A stretch of DNA of 64,000 bases from Dryococelus australis (Eukaryota; Arthropoda; Insecta; Phasmatodea; Phasmatidae). The stretch lies in contig CM057002.1 of assembly GCA_029891345.1 (NCBI GenBank), forward strand, positions 67,474,590 through 67,538,589, written 5' to 3'. Both the position numbers and the translations under genes were made by a program. Below the pieces are notes generated by a model, which was not told the DNA's origin, did no database searches, and saw only the letters and a program-made list of their open reading frames with translations. Shown here in pieces: positions 54,179 through 64,000 of this stretch. Position 1 is the stretch's first letter; each line of letters begins with the position of its first letter.

Positions 54179-55289
54179 TACACACGTACTGCGTGGTGTA
54201 CAAAAGCAGAAACTCACAAGTCTTTCTTATTCTAATTCTCATTGGCCCAGACAAATACCATAATGTCTTCCGAGGAAGGCATAAAATGACTTTACTGCAC
54301 GTTAAGCCCAACGTACATCAACAGCAAACAAAATGTCGAAACGTCATAACAGGTGTTCAAAGTTTGCTCTGGCCATATAAACGCGCTTTTTCGCATGGCA
54401 TGTGCATGGAGCTGGGCCGTTGATTGCACCCATGGCCATTGCCATATCCCAGTACTCACTGCATGTGAACTCCATTGCCTTATGGGCACTACTGAGCTCT
54501 GCTGGTTCCCTTGGCGAATGTCTAATGACGACACATTAATTGTGGCATCGTCACATCACCTCACCCTTATCTGACTGGAATACCACTTGTTTGTTACAAT
54601 GGTTCTAGAAACTTTCATGGCGCTTTTCTCTCAAACGAAGAGTCTTATGTATATTTACGTAAGAGTATTTTCTACTTAGTTGTAATCACATATTCGTGTA
54701 GCGCAGTTCGTATCTGCAAATTACCTGACAACCTGTGCTTTGCAGCTAATGACATCATCCGTCGTTAGGTAATTAAGGGGGGGGGAGGGTGCAGTTTATT
54801 AACCAACATAGGTGTGTTCCCAGTAGGTAATTTATTATCAATTACTATGACGTAATAGTCATGTGTACGTTGAAGAGGAACAGAAAACGTTGCCTTGGCG
54901 TAACACTCTTAGCGACATGTTCTCGAGAAAACATTGTATTTTCTGGTATTTTGAAAATTACTAGTTTTAACCCGTTCGGTCACACATTAATGTCTGAGTT
55001 CAAGTGACGTAATGACGTAATGTTTTGTTACGCGCTGTACTTGTGCTCGGCAGTGAGCAACGTGTGGCCTACGTGCTCTGCTCTATGGCAACGGCAGTAA
55101 ACACTCGTGTCAGAGAGACGTAGATACATCTACTAATCAGATTAGTCACGAGGAAGAGTCTTGCAGTACTGAGCACTGGTGTCTTGCTAAGTACGGCACT
55201 GGTCACAGGTACCATTCGTCTGCAACGTGTCCACGATCTTGGATACGGTGACAGAATGGTTTGACTCCCAATTAGAAGGGCGTCTCTCA
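53911..55289. other. Intergenic stretch with a TA/CA microsatellite
   Basis: (TA)n-(CA)n at 54144-54178 and a G-run at 54777-54786. ORFs up to 80 codons are not recognisable. Confidence 0.35.
54144..54178. repeat. (TA)n-(CA)n microsatellite
   Basis: About 10 TA then 7 CA units. Confidence 0.93.
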
Positions 55290-55690
55290 TAGACTAAAGA
55301 TGAGGTATAGCATGTGATCTCGCTGGCTGCGCACAACCAATCTCCGTGTCCCAACACTGAGCTACTCGCCTGCCAATGCGACTTGCAAAAACTGCGTGGA
55401 TTGTATTTGAGGTTAGAACACTGTTTAATAAACAAGTGCTTTGAGATGTTAGTGTAGTTCCTTTAACTAATTTGGAATGCAGTTAAGATTGAATTAAAAT
55501 TTGTGAATGTAATTTTTTAAATAAAATAATCTCTAGTCTTTTATAAATTAAAATATAAACGAAGATGTTCATTACTGTTGACAATGTGACTTCGACAGTT
55601 GTGCTCCTTTGGGGCAGGTCAATGTTGAGAAAGGTACATGCGCAGAAGACGAATAAGCGGTCTACCTCATCTCTAGCCTATGGAGTGCCT
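55290..55690 (+). repeat. Dispersed repeat family I, copy 2
   Basis: Collinear with 44960-45355: ctcgctggctgcgcacaacc, tccgtgtcccaacactgagc, gaggttagaacactgtttaa then taaacaagtgctttgaga, ttactgttgacaatgtgact and gacgaataagcggtctacct. Confidence 0.55.
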
Positions 55691-56251
55691 CTTCCTTATT
55701 AATCGCGTTACTACGCAGGTCGTATTATAATTTCTACCTAATTTACCCAAACGAGTAATCTTCCAATGTTTGCAGGTGGAGTAGTATAAATGTGCACAGT
55801 GTACAGTAGGGTTGCCGTCACTTTAGCCAAGTTCTGAGGGGCACTTGGTGGTATTGCCAAGCTGTTCCATCAGCCACGGGGTCTTCTTTCTTCCTGTGGA
55901 AGCCCCATAAGCGAGAGCGTTGTCGTGGAATATTCGACTAACTCCGGCCTACTCCACTTTCATCGCACTGTTTATTGTCTGACTTGGATAACTTTCCTTC
56001 TCCCCGCCAGGACGCGCCACCGTCGTGTCGACAATCCACTTGTTCACGGCAGTTAGTTTGACCTATCCTGATCACGAAGAAAATAGTCTTTTATACGTGT
56101 AGCTATTAATTTTAAGTTCTTTTTCTTCGCATAAAATAAATTAAACTCTTAGTTTTTGCATAATGGTTTAAACACAGTTTTAGTGTTTTTGGACATACAA
56201 ATAAATAAAAACGAGATAATGTACAGAAAATGTAACAATCATTTGCAGGTA
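55691..56251. other. Intergenic stretch, no gene seen
   Basis: Nothing recognised. Confidence 0.3.
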
Positions 56252-56437
56252 TGGCAGTGGTGTGTAGTGGTTAGACTACTCACCTGCTACCTAGGCGAAC
56301 CGGGTTCGATCACCGGCGGGGTCACATCCGGATTTTCGCCCTTTCATTCCGGCGTTGCTCCATACTCACCTCGCTTCTCATCCATCGGCTCTCAGAACCT
56401 CGATGTTAAGAGACGCCCAAATATTTCCACTCAGTTC
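56252..56437 (+). mobile_element. SINE S1, internally deleted copy
   Basis: Head gtggtgtgtagtggttagac (box A), cacctgctacctaggcgaac and cgggttcgatcacc (good box B), then an abrupt join after ggattttcgcc to ctttcattccggcgttgctc. The 3' block tctcagaacctcgatgttaa is present. About 75 bp of body are missing. Confidence 0.82.
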
Positions 56438-57232
56438 TAGCTTGCAGTGGATGTTGTGAATGTGTGCAGACGACTGTGTTAACACAATAGCTATTGGTTC
56501 TGACATCCTCTGTGTCCGACAGCAGTGACTACCAAATACTTGAGAACCCAGTATCATGATCAGTAGATATTATTTATTAACAGTTGATATGTCATACATG
56601 CCTCCCCCCCCTCCTTAATTCTCCAAGACTTGAAGGAGTGGTACAGCTTCAAGATCCAAGGTTCTGGACCGACCCCTGAAAAGTCAGCAACCGCCAATCA
56701 ACCAAGATGCTACAGGCGCGTCGGGAAATCCCTAGACTGCTTCCAGGGAGAGGAACACATGCGTGACCAATGATGTGATCATGTTTCCACACACATGTGT
56801 AGACACTCTACCATCTCGCGTTACGAAACGGCTCCATTTTAGGCTATCTTATTTTCCCGTGTACTTGAGCCTGACGTAGGACGGAATCTCCTGTTCGTTG
56901 CGGTCATGCAGAATGAAATGTTTAGAATGCTTTGTTATTGGTTGATAACTGTGCAGGGCGTGCCGTATGGCGATGATACATGACACACGTCAAACTAGCA
57001 TACACTTTAATGACATCTAATATTTCACTATTATAACTAGATGTACGTGAATTGTGCAAATGTATTCGCTGACAAGTTAGACTAGAAGCACATGTTCTAG
57101 TGTTCCTTGCATGATTGTACCTCGACTTTTTTTACAGTAACAAACAAGAAGAAGTATAGTGAGCGTATCACGTGCATCGAAGTTGAATGCAAGCTGCCAA
57201 TGAGCAAACACTCGTGGGAAGATTAGTAGAGT
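56438..57232. other. Intergenic stretch, no gene seen
   Basis: A C-run near 56604-56613. A motif tgacaagttagactagaagc at about 57070 recalls family A but no ends are recognisable. Confidence 0.3.
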
Positions 57233-57400
57233 GCAGTGAAGATATTTGGGTCGCTCTTAACATAGACATCTGGGAGATCCCTGAGAAAACCCTCTGACCA
57301 GTGGCATCATCCGACATGAGAAAATTTGGGAGTGACCCGACCGGGGATTGAACCCGGTTCGCCTTGGTGAGAGGCGAGTAGTCTATCCGAGGAACTCCAG
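57233..57400 (-). mobile_element. SINE S1, internally deleted copy on minus strand
   Basis: On the minus strand: tcgcctctcaccaaggcgaa, cgggttcaatccccggtcgg (intact box B), gagggttttctcagggatct, then a jump to gttaagagcgacccaaatat. The central ggcgctgctcc block is deleted. Confidence 0.78.
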
Positions 57401-57525
57401 GCTGCTGCCAAACGAATTTTCAAAATCCACGTACGCCTGATTATAACTGAAAATGACAGGCTGTACTGTACGTATGTATATATGTGAGACGTAGCCTGTT
57501 GCGAACAGTAATGTCGGCTAGTATT

Positions 57526-57691
57526 GGAAGTGCTAGTAACTAGTGGGGCGGCACAGTTGGAGGGAGAAAGTGATGGAGATGTGTAGGAGGTACAGGTTGC
57601 GCCCCAGTGGAAGTGCTAGTAACTAGTGGGGCGGCACAGTTGGAGGGAGAAAGTGATGGAGATGTGTAGGAGGTACAGGTGGCGCCCCAGT
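57526..57691. repeat. 83-bp tandem duplication
   Basis: Two units starting ggaagtgctagtaactagtg and ending ggttgcgccccagt (ggtggcg in the second). A third unit begins and diverges at once. Confidence 0.93.
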
Positions 57692-57982
57692 GGAAGTCTC
57701 ACGCACTAGCCGTATCCAGCAAGCAGCCAGTCTGACTGGGGTTTCTCCTGTACGTAGAAAGTCGACATGAAGACACTCTCCGACCTGGACATCACCACTG
57801 CACATGCGCGACTGGGCAGTATGCTTAAGAAACGGAATAGAACACAATCTCGTTCGTTTCGGAACTTTTAAAAATCACCTTATTTATCAAGTACCAAAGT
57901 CTCTGGAAACGAATATTTGTCCCCCCCCCCCCCCCTATTTATCGTTTGTCAAAAAATCATTATACTCTAACCTAAACAAACC

Positions 57983-58402
57983 TGGCGCATTGTCCCCGCC
58001 TATCGGCTGTCAGCTGCGGAATTTAAACAGAAAACCCCATGTTAAGAAAATTTCGCCTCAGTGCGTCAATTTAAAAAATAGGCTTTTCAAACAAAATGCA
58101 TTCTTCACGAATGTTTTAGGAGAAGATCCATACGAGTGTAAATTTTCGTCATAGATAGAAACATGACATTTTTGGAATTTTAAAAATGCCTTACAAACAA
58201 GCTATACATGTTATGGAAACAAGCTATATATGTCATGGAAACATATCCACTGTAGGGAACACCTCCTAAACAATTTATGAAGAATACATTTTGTTGGAAA
58301 CTCCTATCATTAAAACTAACGCTTTGAGGTGAGGTTCCCTTAACATCGGATTTCCTATTTATTAAATTTCGCAGCTGCCAGTCGGTAGGCAGTGCCCTTA
58401 AG
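57983..58402. repeat. Large foldback: about 147-bp inverted arms around a 120-bp loop
   Basis: The left arm (57983-58129) and the complement of the right arm (58251-58402) align end to end: ggctgtcagctgcggaattt with actggcagctgcgaaattta; catgttaagaaaatttcgcc with gatgttaagggaacctcacc; aaacaaaatgcattcttcac with caacaaaatgtattcttcat. The loop includes a small repeat acaagctatacatgtta/acaagctatatatgtca. Transcription would give a long imperfect hairpin. It may be a foldback transposon or an inverted duplication. A C-run (57921-57935) precedes it. Confidence 0.75.
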
Positions 58403-58718
58403 TGAATAATGGTTTTGCTATATAGTTTAAACTAACGTAAGTTACGCACTGCAGTAGGCGAATAAATATTATCACAGTTTATACTAAGCAAAACCTTATT
58501 TTGTATAGTATGAGAATAAGTTTCCATTGATTGAAGGTAATTTATATTAGCTCGGGGTTGCAGTAAACAAGAGGTCTTAAAGTTTAAACTAAATCAAATT
58601 AACCAGTTTTTTGTTTTACTGCAGATAAAAAAATTTAATTTCACAAAACTTTGTTTTATGAAATACACAAAATTATGTATGTATCTCCGTGTTTATATTG
58701 AACCTATGACCACAGTAC
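58403..58718. other. AT-rich intergenic stretch, no gene seen
   Basis: Nothing recognised. Confidence 0.3.
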
Positions 58719-58980
58719 TTGGGGACGCGGTGGCTAAGCGGTTAGTATGCTCGCCTCCCACCAAGGCTAACCGGGTTCAATCTGGGTCACTCCGGATTTT
58801 CACAAGTGGGAATCGTGCCGTACGATGACGTTGGTTTAACGGGTTTTCTCGGGGATCTCCCGTTTCCCCCGCCCTTTCATTCCGGCGCTGCTCCATACTC
58901 ACCTCAATCACCATCATCGGCTATCAAGACCTCGCTGTTAAGAGCCGCCCAGATCTCTTCACTACATCTTCACTTGCTGG
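58719..58980 (+). mobile_element. SINE S1, near full length
   Basis: Head acgcggtggctaagcggtta (box A), tcgcctcccaccaaggctaa and ccgggttcaatctgg (box B, followed by a short deletion); body gggttttctcggggatctcc then cgtttcccccgccctttcat and ttccggcgctgctccatact; 3' block tatcaagacctcgctgttaa then gagccgcccagatctcttca. One of the least diverged copies. Confidence 0.88.
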
Positions 58981-60104
58981 ATAAAATTCGACATTAGTTT
59001 TACACACTCCACAGAAACGTATTTGAAATCAACTCTTTTTCACTAGTTGTATTGTAAAAATGATCCTGTAAAACTACAGAAATGGTTAACTGTACAAATA
59101 TTCCGTTATTGAGTGAAATCGCAAGATGGGACGTGTATTTCACAAATTAAACTTCAAGCTCCTATACTGTAATGTTCGTTATAAGCAGGGCATAAGCAAG
59201 AAGATATAGGGACGGCAGGTAACAGGTCTACAACCAAGTTGAATGATAGACGTCAATGAATATCAGCCGCGGCTCGAGTATGAGGACTGAGGAGTTTATC
59301 ATTGGCGCACGTAGCTTCCACGCAGGATGTGCACAAAAAGAATCGCCGATGACAGCCTATAAAGTGGGGTCGGGGCCTTTCTCCTTCGGGACTTCTTTTT
59401 TATTTTAAATCATAAAATAGTAAGAGTTCCAGGAAAGCTATGGCAGAATAGAATGTTATATGAAGACCTCAATTCGCCAAAATTTTCAAAAATATTTAGA
59501 GAAAACTAAATAGTGAGAAACAGTGATTTTTAATTTGGAAAGTGAAATGAAGTCATTTATACGACTAATTTTAATGATCTTCTAATTATTTAACTGAAAT
59601 TTATATTAGTTTTATTTAAAAAATACTTAAGTAAAACAAAAAAAAGAAATTCCATGCATGAACTAAATCTATCAAAACCAAGTTTAAATTTGAAACGCAC
59701 GCATTGTTAGTAGTGATCACTATAGAGTATACGTACATAGATAGTTACTGCACATTTCAACATTATCCTGACACCTAAACCATTCTATAAACAGACTTAA
59801 TTTCAAAACAGGAACAATATTCGTGCCAATAGGGCGCACGCCTATGTTGCTAGAATAGCGACATTCACTCATGTGTTGAGTAACGTGACGATATAGTGCG
59901 TGTTGGTGCGTCCATACAGATTGACGCTTCTCTACGTCAGTTGTTTTCACTGGCTGCAACATCCTCCCGCACACACTATGTGTGCGGTGGTATACATCTC
60001 CCGCCCACACTATGTGTCCGGTGGTGTACAGCCGCCTGGAATTCCCCATTATCAAGACTGTTGCGTCACTCAGCGTAACCTCTTTAGCCACTCACACACG
60101 CTGC
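58981..60104. other. Intergenic stretch with a 33-bp duplication
   Basis: cccgcacacactatgtgtgc then ggtggtatacat and cccgcccacactatgtgtcc then ggtggtgtaca lie head to tail at 59967-60031. A 123-codon minus-strand ORF (59720-60091) crosses this duplication and has no recognisable motif. Confidence 0.38.
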
Positions 60105-60105
60105 G

Positions 60106-60132
<27 letters not shown>
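60105..60132. repeat. (CT)n microsatellite
   Basis: About 14 CT units. Confidence 0.95.
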
Positions 60133-60138
<6 letters not shown>

Positions 60139-60454
60139 TCATCACAGCATTACTATCCTGCAGGTTCACTGTCCTGCAGCCTTGACCAAAGAGTATAGAA
60201 GGGAAGAAGATATTTCACTGCCAGACTGAACTTCTTTGCTTATTATCTCTCTACGATCGAGCCACTAACGCATCTTGTGCGACCAACATAAAAACAAATC
60301 ATTATTTTGTCGTGGGTATTTTATAAAATTAAAATTGATAAAATATAATTTTGAGAGGACATGGTAAGGTTTTTTGTAGCATTAATAACTACCAAACTGA
60401 TGTATTTAAATTGGTTTGTATTTTTCTGCTTTTTTTTTTTTTTTTACTCTGCAG

Positions 60455-60690
60455 GGCGGTCGAAATTCCCAGCAATCCAAAAAGTTAAGTTTCGAAAACA
60501 ATTTTTTTTTTACAGTTAAAATAAGTATTTTAATAAAAGACCCAAATATTTAGCCAAAGTATGAATTATTATAGGAAATAATTGAAAGTTCATAGCCAGA
60601 CAAACAGACCAAGCCTAGATACCAGTCAAAATAAACAAAATCGGTTTAGAAACTTACCTATCTGGATTGCTGGGGAAGGTGAAGTATTTC
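60455..60690. repeat. Short inverted repeat pair, possible TIR element
   Basis: cgaaattcccagcaatccaa then aaagttaag (60459-60487) is complementary to ttacctatctggattgctgg then ggaaggtgaag (about 60652-60685). The arms are only about 25-30 bp. No target duplication identified. Confidence 0.35.
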
Positions 60691-60979
60691 ACAAGTATGC
60701 TTGTTTTAGAATTTTCACAGTGAGGAACCCAACATCTTGTTACACATTTCTTTTTAATTTTCCCCATTTCAGAACTGGAATTCAATTCACGTACGAAGTT
60801 TTTAAACAACTTTATGGAATAATTCCAACATTGACAATCGAAAACATTTATTAAATTGTTTGCTTAGTACTTAAGGTGTGTACAATTTAAGTTGGTTTTG
60901 ATCTTAAACGTAAAAAAGGGCAACTCTGCTTGATTGCCAATCTGATGAATGAATTAGTTTACAATTGAATGACTTTTCG

Positions 60980-63012
60980 ATGTTGGTACAAACGGAATAG
61001 CTAGTGCTCGATTAGAGCAGCGAAAGCCCTATGTAGCGACTGGCCCCTGGCCTAGACGGCATAGCAGTGATTCTCTCAGAAAACAATCCCCGGTGGGTTG
61101 GCCACGTGGTATGTATGTAACTCCCAGTGTAGACAATGTTGGTACAAACGGAATAGTTAGTGCTCGATAAGAGCAGCGAAAGCCCTATGTAGCGACTGGC
61201 CCCTGGCCTAGACGGCATAGCAGTGATTCTCTCAGAAAACAATCCCCGGTGGGTTGGCCACGTGGTATGTATGTAACTCCCAGTGTAGACAATGTTGGTA
61301 CAAACGGAATAGTTAGTGCTCGATAAGAGCAGCGAAAGCCCTATGTAGCGACTGGCCCCTGGCCTAGACGGCATAGTAGTGATTCTCTCAGAAAACAATC
61401 CCCGGTGGGTTGGCCACGTGGTATGTATGTAACTCCCAGTGTAGACAATGTTGGTACAAACGGAATAGTTAGTGCTCGATAAGAGCAGCGAAAGCCCTAT
61501 GTAGCGACTGGCCCCTGGCCTAGACGGCATAGTAGTGATTCTCTCAGAAAACAATCCCCGGTGGGTTGGCCACGTAGTATGTATGTAACTCCCAGTGTAG
61601 ACAATGTTCGTACAAACGGAATAGTTAGTGCTCGATAAGAGCAGCGAAAGCCCTATGTAGCGACTGGCCCCTGGCCTAGACGGCATAGTAGTGATTCTCT
61701 CAGAAAACAATCCCCGGTGGGTTGGCCACGTGGTATGTATGTAACTCCCAGTGTAGACAATGTTGGTACAAACGGAATAGTTAGTGCTCGATAAGAGCAG
61801 CGAAAGCCCTATGTAGCGACTGGCCCCTGGCCTAGACGGCATAGCAGTGATTCTCTCAGAAAACAATCCCCGGTGGGTTGGCCACGTGGTATGTATGTAA
61901 CTCCCAGTGTAGACAATGTTGGTACAAACGGAATAGTTAGTGCTCGATAAGAGCAGCGAAAGCCCTATGTAGCGACTGGCCCCTGGCCTAGACGGCATAG
62001 TAGTGATTCTCTCAGAAAACAATCCCCGGTGGGTTGGCCACGTGGTATGTATGTAACTCCCAGTGTAGACAATGTTGGTACAAACGGAATAGTTAGTGCT
62101 CGATAAGAGCAGCGAAAGCCCTATGTAGCGACTGGCCCCTGGCCTAGACGGCATAGTAGTGATTCTCTCAGAAAACAATCCCCGGTGGGTTGGCCACGTG
62201 GTATGTATGTAACTCCCAGTGTAGACAATGTTGGTACAAACGGAATAGTTAGTGCTCGATAAGAGCAGCGAAAGCCCTATGTAGCGACTGGCCCCTGGCC
62301 TAGACGGCATAGTAGTGATTCTCTCAGAAAACAATCCCCGGTGGGTTGGCCACGTAGTATGTATGTAACTCCCAGTGTAGACAATGTTCGTACAAACGGA
62401 ATAGTTAGTGCTCGATAAGAGCAGCGAAAGCCCTATGTAGCGACTGGCCCCTGGCCTAGACGGCATAGTAGTGATTCTCTCAGAAAACAATCCCCGGTGG
62501 GTTGGCCACGTGGTATGTATGTAACTCCCAGTGTAGACAATGTTGGTACAAACGGAATAGTTAGTGCTCGATAAGAGCAGCGAAAGCCCTATGTAGCGAC
62601 TGGCCCCTGGCCTAGACGGCATAGCAGTGATTCTCTCAGAAAACAATCCCCGGTGGGTTGGCCACGTGGTATGTATGTAACTCCCAGTGTAGACAATGTT
62701 GGTACAAACGGAATAGTTAGTGCTCGATAAGAGCAGCGAAAGCCCTATGTAGCGACTGGCCCCTGGCCTAGACGGCATAGCAGTGATTCTCTCAGAAAAC
62801 AATCCCCGGTGGGTTGGCCACGTGGTATGTATGTAACTCCCAGTGTAGACAATGTTGGTACAAACGGAATAGTTAGTGCTCGATAAGAGCAGCGAAAGCC
62901 CTATGTAGCGACTGGCCCCTGGCCTAGACGGCATAGTAGTGATTCTCTCAGAAAACAATCCCCGGTGGGTTGGCCACGTGGTATGTATGTAACTCCCAGT
63001 GTAGACAATGTT
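60980..63012. repeat. 156-bp minisatellite, 13 units, with five-unit higher-order period
   Basis: Unit starts atgttggtacaaacggaata and contains gactggcccctggcctagac and cggtgggttggccacgtggt. Linked variants (cacgtagtatg, then gttcgtac in the next unit) occur at about 61571-61610 and again at 62351-62390, exactly 780 bp (5 x 156) apart. The catagcagtg/catagtagtg variant also follows this period except in one unit. 156 is a multiple of 3, so one minus frame stays open for 648 codons (61012-62958), ended by a variant TAA in the first unit. Confidence 0.97.
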
Positions 63013-63639
63013 ACACGGGAAGTTGTATTAACAAAACATAGACGTTGTCGATTTAAGTACAGCACGCATAAAAATAATATTATTTGCAACACTATAATGT
63101 GGCAATGAAACGGTTAACAATGCGGAGGAGGGGTGTGAAAATTAATATGTCGGCTACATTCAGATTAATAAATATTTTCCTTGAAAAATATAATGTGAGG
63201 TCAAATACCTGTAGAGTGTAAAGATGTGTTGAATGTTCATGGCCATATTCAAAGCAGACACATTCTCCATAGTGGCCTAACGCTCCACAATTCTGCGTAA
63301 GAATTCTTTACTTACAATCGCTTTTCCTTTAATAGAAATACTCATGCAGTGATCCAGTAAACTATTTCCTGTTTCTCAGCGGAGTCATTGTACTGTCTAT
63401 AGTACTAAACGACCTTTCGGCAGCGGCTGTGGATATTGGTAGTGTCAGTAGTTTTACACTAATGTTTTAAAGTTCATCGTAACCAATGGAAGACAAGTGG
63501 TGATACATCGCCATCCACATTGGACGCAACATTTAAATTACTCCAGATCTGTTTGTCTCTACTATGTAAATAAATACTGGCAGTCTTTCCAACTGCTGAA
63601 TGTGATTGAATGATTGAGATGGAATTTTTCAAAATTTGA
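63013..63639. other. Intergenic stretch, no gene seen
   Basis: Nothing recognised. Confidence 0.3.
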
Positions 63640-63765
63640 TACAAAAAGGCGAACACACTGCGAACAGGCTATATAACTTGTTGCAAAAAGTGCAAACACA
63701 CTGCGAACAGACTATATAACTTGTTGCAAAATGAATCCGCGGAATTTGCGGGTCTCTGTTCATGA
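63640..63765 (+). mobile_element. Family A MITE, right-end fragment with internal duplication
   Basis: acttgttgcaaaatgaatcc then gcggaatttgcgggtctctg is a good family A right end. Before it, gcgaacacactgcgaacagg then ctatataacttgttgcaaaa is repeated (63650-63730) as an approximately 45-bp tandem duplication. No left end found. Confidence 0.5.
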
Positions 63766-63814
63766 GTGAGCGGTTCTGGATTCTCATAACTGCAGTTTCT
63801 ACGTCGATTTTGAT

Positions 63815-63967
63815 GAAGTGATGTGGAATTGGAGCAGTGATAGAACGCAGTGATGGAAAATACAGCACTTCCCCTGGAAACCCTATCTCGTTAAATAGCA
63901 ACGACCGCCACGGTTCCCACGTACGAAGATTGGGAGTAGTCTGACCACTACAACACCGCGGCCCCTG
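63815..63967 (-). mobile_element. SINE S1-like head, diverged, on minus strand
   Basis: On the minus strand: ggggccgcggtgttgtagtg then gtcagactactcccaatctt (box A and following), cgtacgtgggaaccgtggcg, agggtttccaggggaagtgc and actgctccaattcc. Box B is deleted, so this copy cannot be transcribed from its own promoter. Confidence 0.6.
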
Positions 63968-64000
63968 CAGCAAGCCATGCACGAAAGTCACGCGTACATG

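Noticed and set aside
57804-58154. 116-codon plus-strand ORF
   Set aside because: Runs through a C-run and one arm of the foldback; no recognisable motif.
59720-60091. 123-codon minus-strand ORF
   Set aside because: Crosses a 33-bp tandem duplication and shows no conserved motif; likely chance.

Overview
The window is eukaryotic and almost certainly from an arthropod, most likely an insect. It is AT-rich intergenic DNA with no bacterial gene layout, no long non-repetitive ORF, no rRNA and no functional tRNA. It is crowded with short non-autonomous transposons, tRNA-derived SINEs and minisatellites. The SINE and MITE mix fits a large, repeat-rich insect genome such as a stick insect (Timema-like), but that placement is an inference from general familiarity and was not searched.

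Four tandem arrays stand out: an 89-bp unit (exactly 11 copies, 23893-24871), a 31-bp unit (about 11 copies, 40316-40655), a 70-bp unit (17 copies, 49822-51008) and a 156-bp unit (13 copies, 60980-63012). The 156-bp array has a five-unit higher-order period and keeps a 648-codon frame open on the minus strand. Smaller 2-4 copy tandem duplications are scattered between them.

The dispersed repeats fall into families that can be defined from this window alone. (1) hAT-type MITEs of about 240-370 bp with TAGAGAC/TAGGGAC ends and, in several copies, recognisable 8-bp target site duplications (labelled A, E and F here), plus one hAT-type MITE with CAGTG ends. (2) A second MITE family (B) with terminal inverted repeats containing GTTCACGGTAAAATGAGCAC, present as a long (~410 bp) and a short (~230 bp) form. 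(3) A 373-bp element flanked by TTAA duplications inside a SINE. (4) A tRNA-headed SINE family (S1) with about 13 copies, and other SINE types with different heads. (5) A CCAAT-box-rich family (H). (6) Several unclassified repeat pairs or triplets (C, D, G, I, J). (7) Foldback structures at 25.1, 18.8, 58.2 and 60.5 kb. Nested insertions give relative ages: B in A (41.2 kb), E in B (32.7 kb), a TTAA element in a SINE (42.5 kb), a SINE in a foldback (18.9 kb), and two A elements sharing a target duplication (37.8-38.35 kb).

Coding content is minimal: a decayed PIF/Harbinger-like transposase fragment (39.56-39.72 kb), one possible minus-strand terminal exon abutting the 89-bp array (23.70-23.89 kb), and three GC-rich copies of a short coding-like motif (5.66, 7.18 and 52.56 kb). 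I see no gene with an assignable cellular function, so no pathway can be described.
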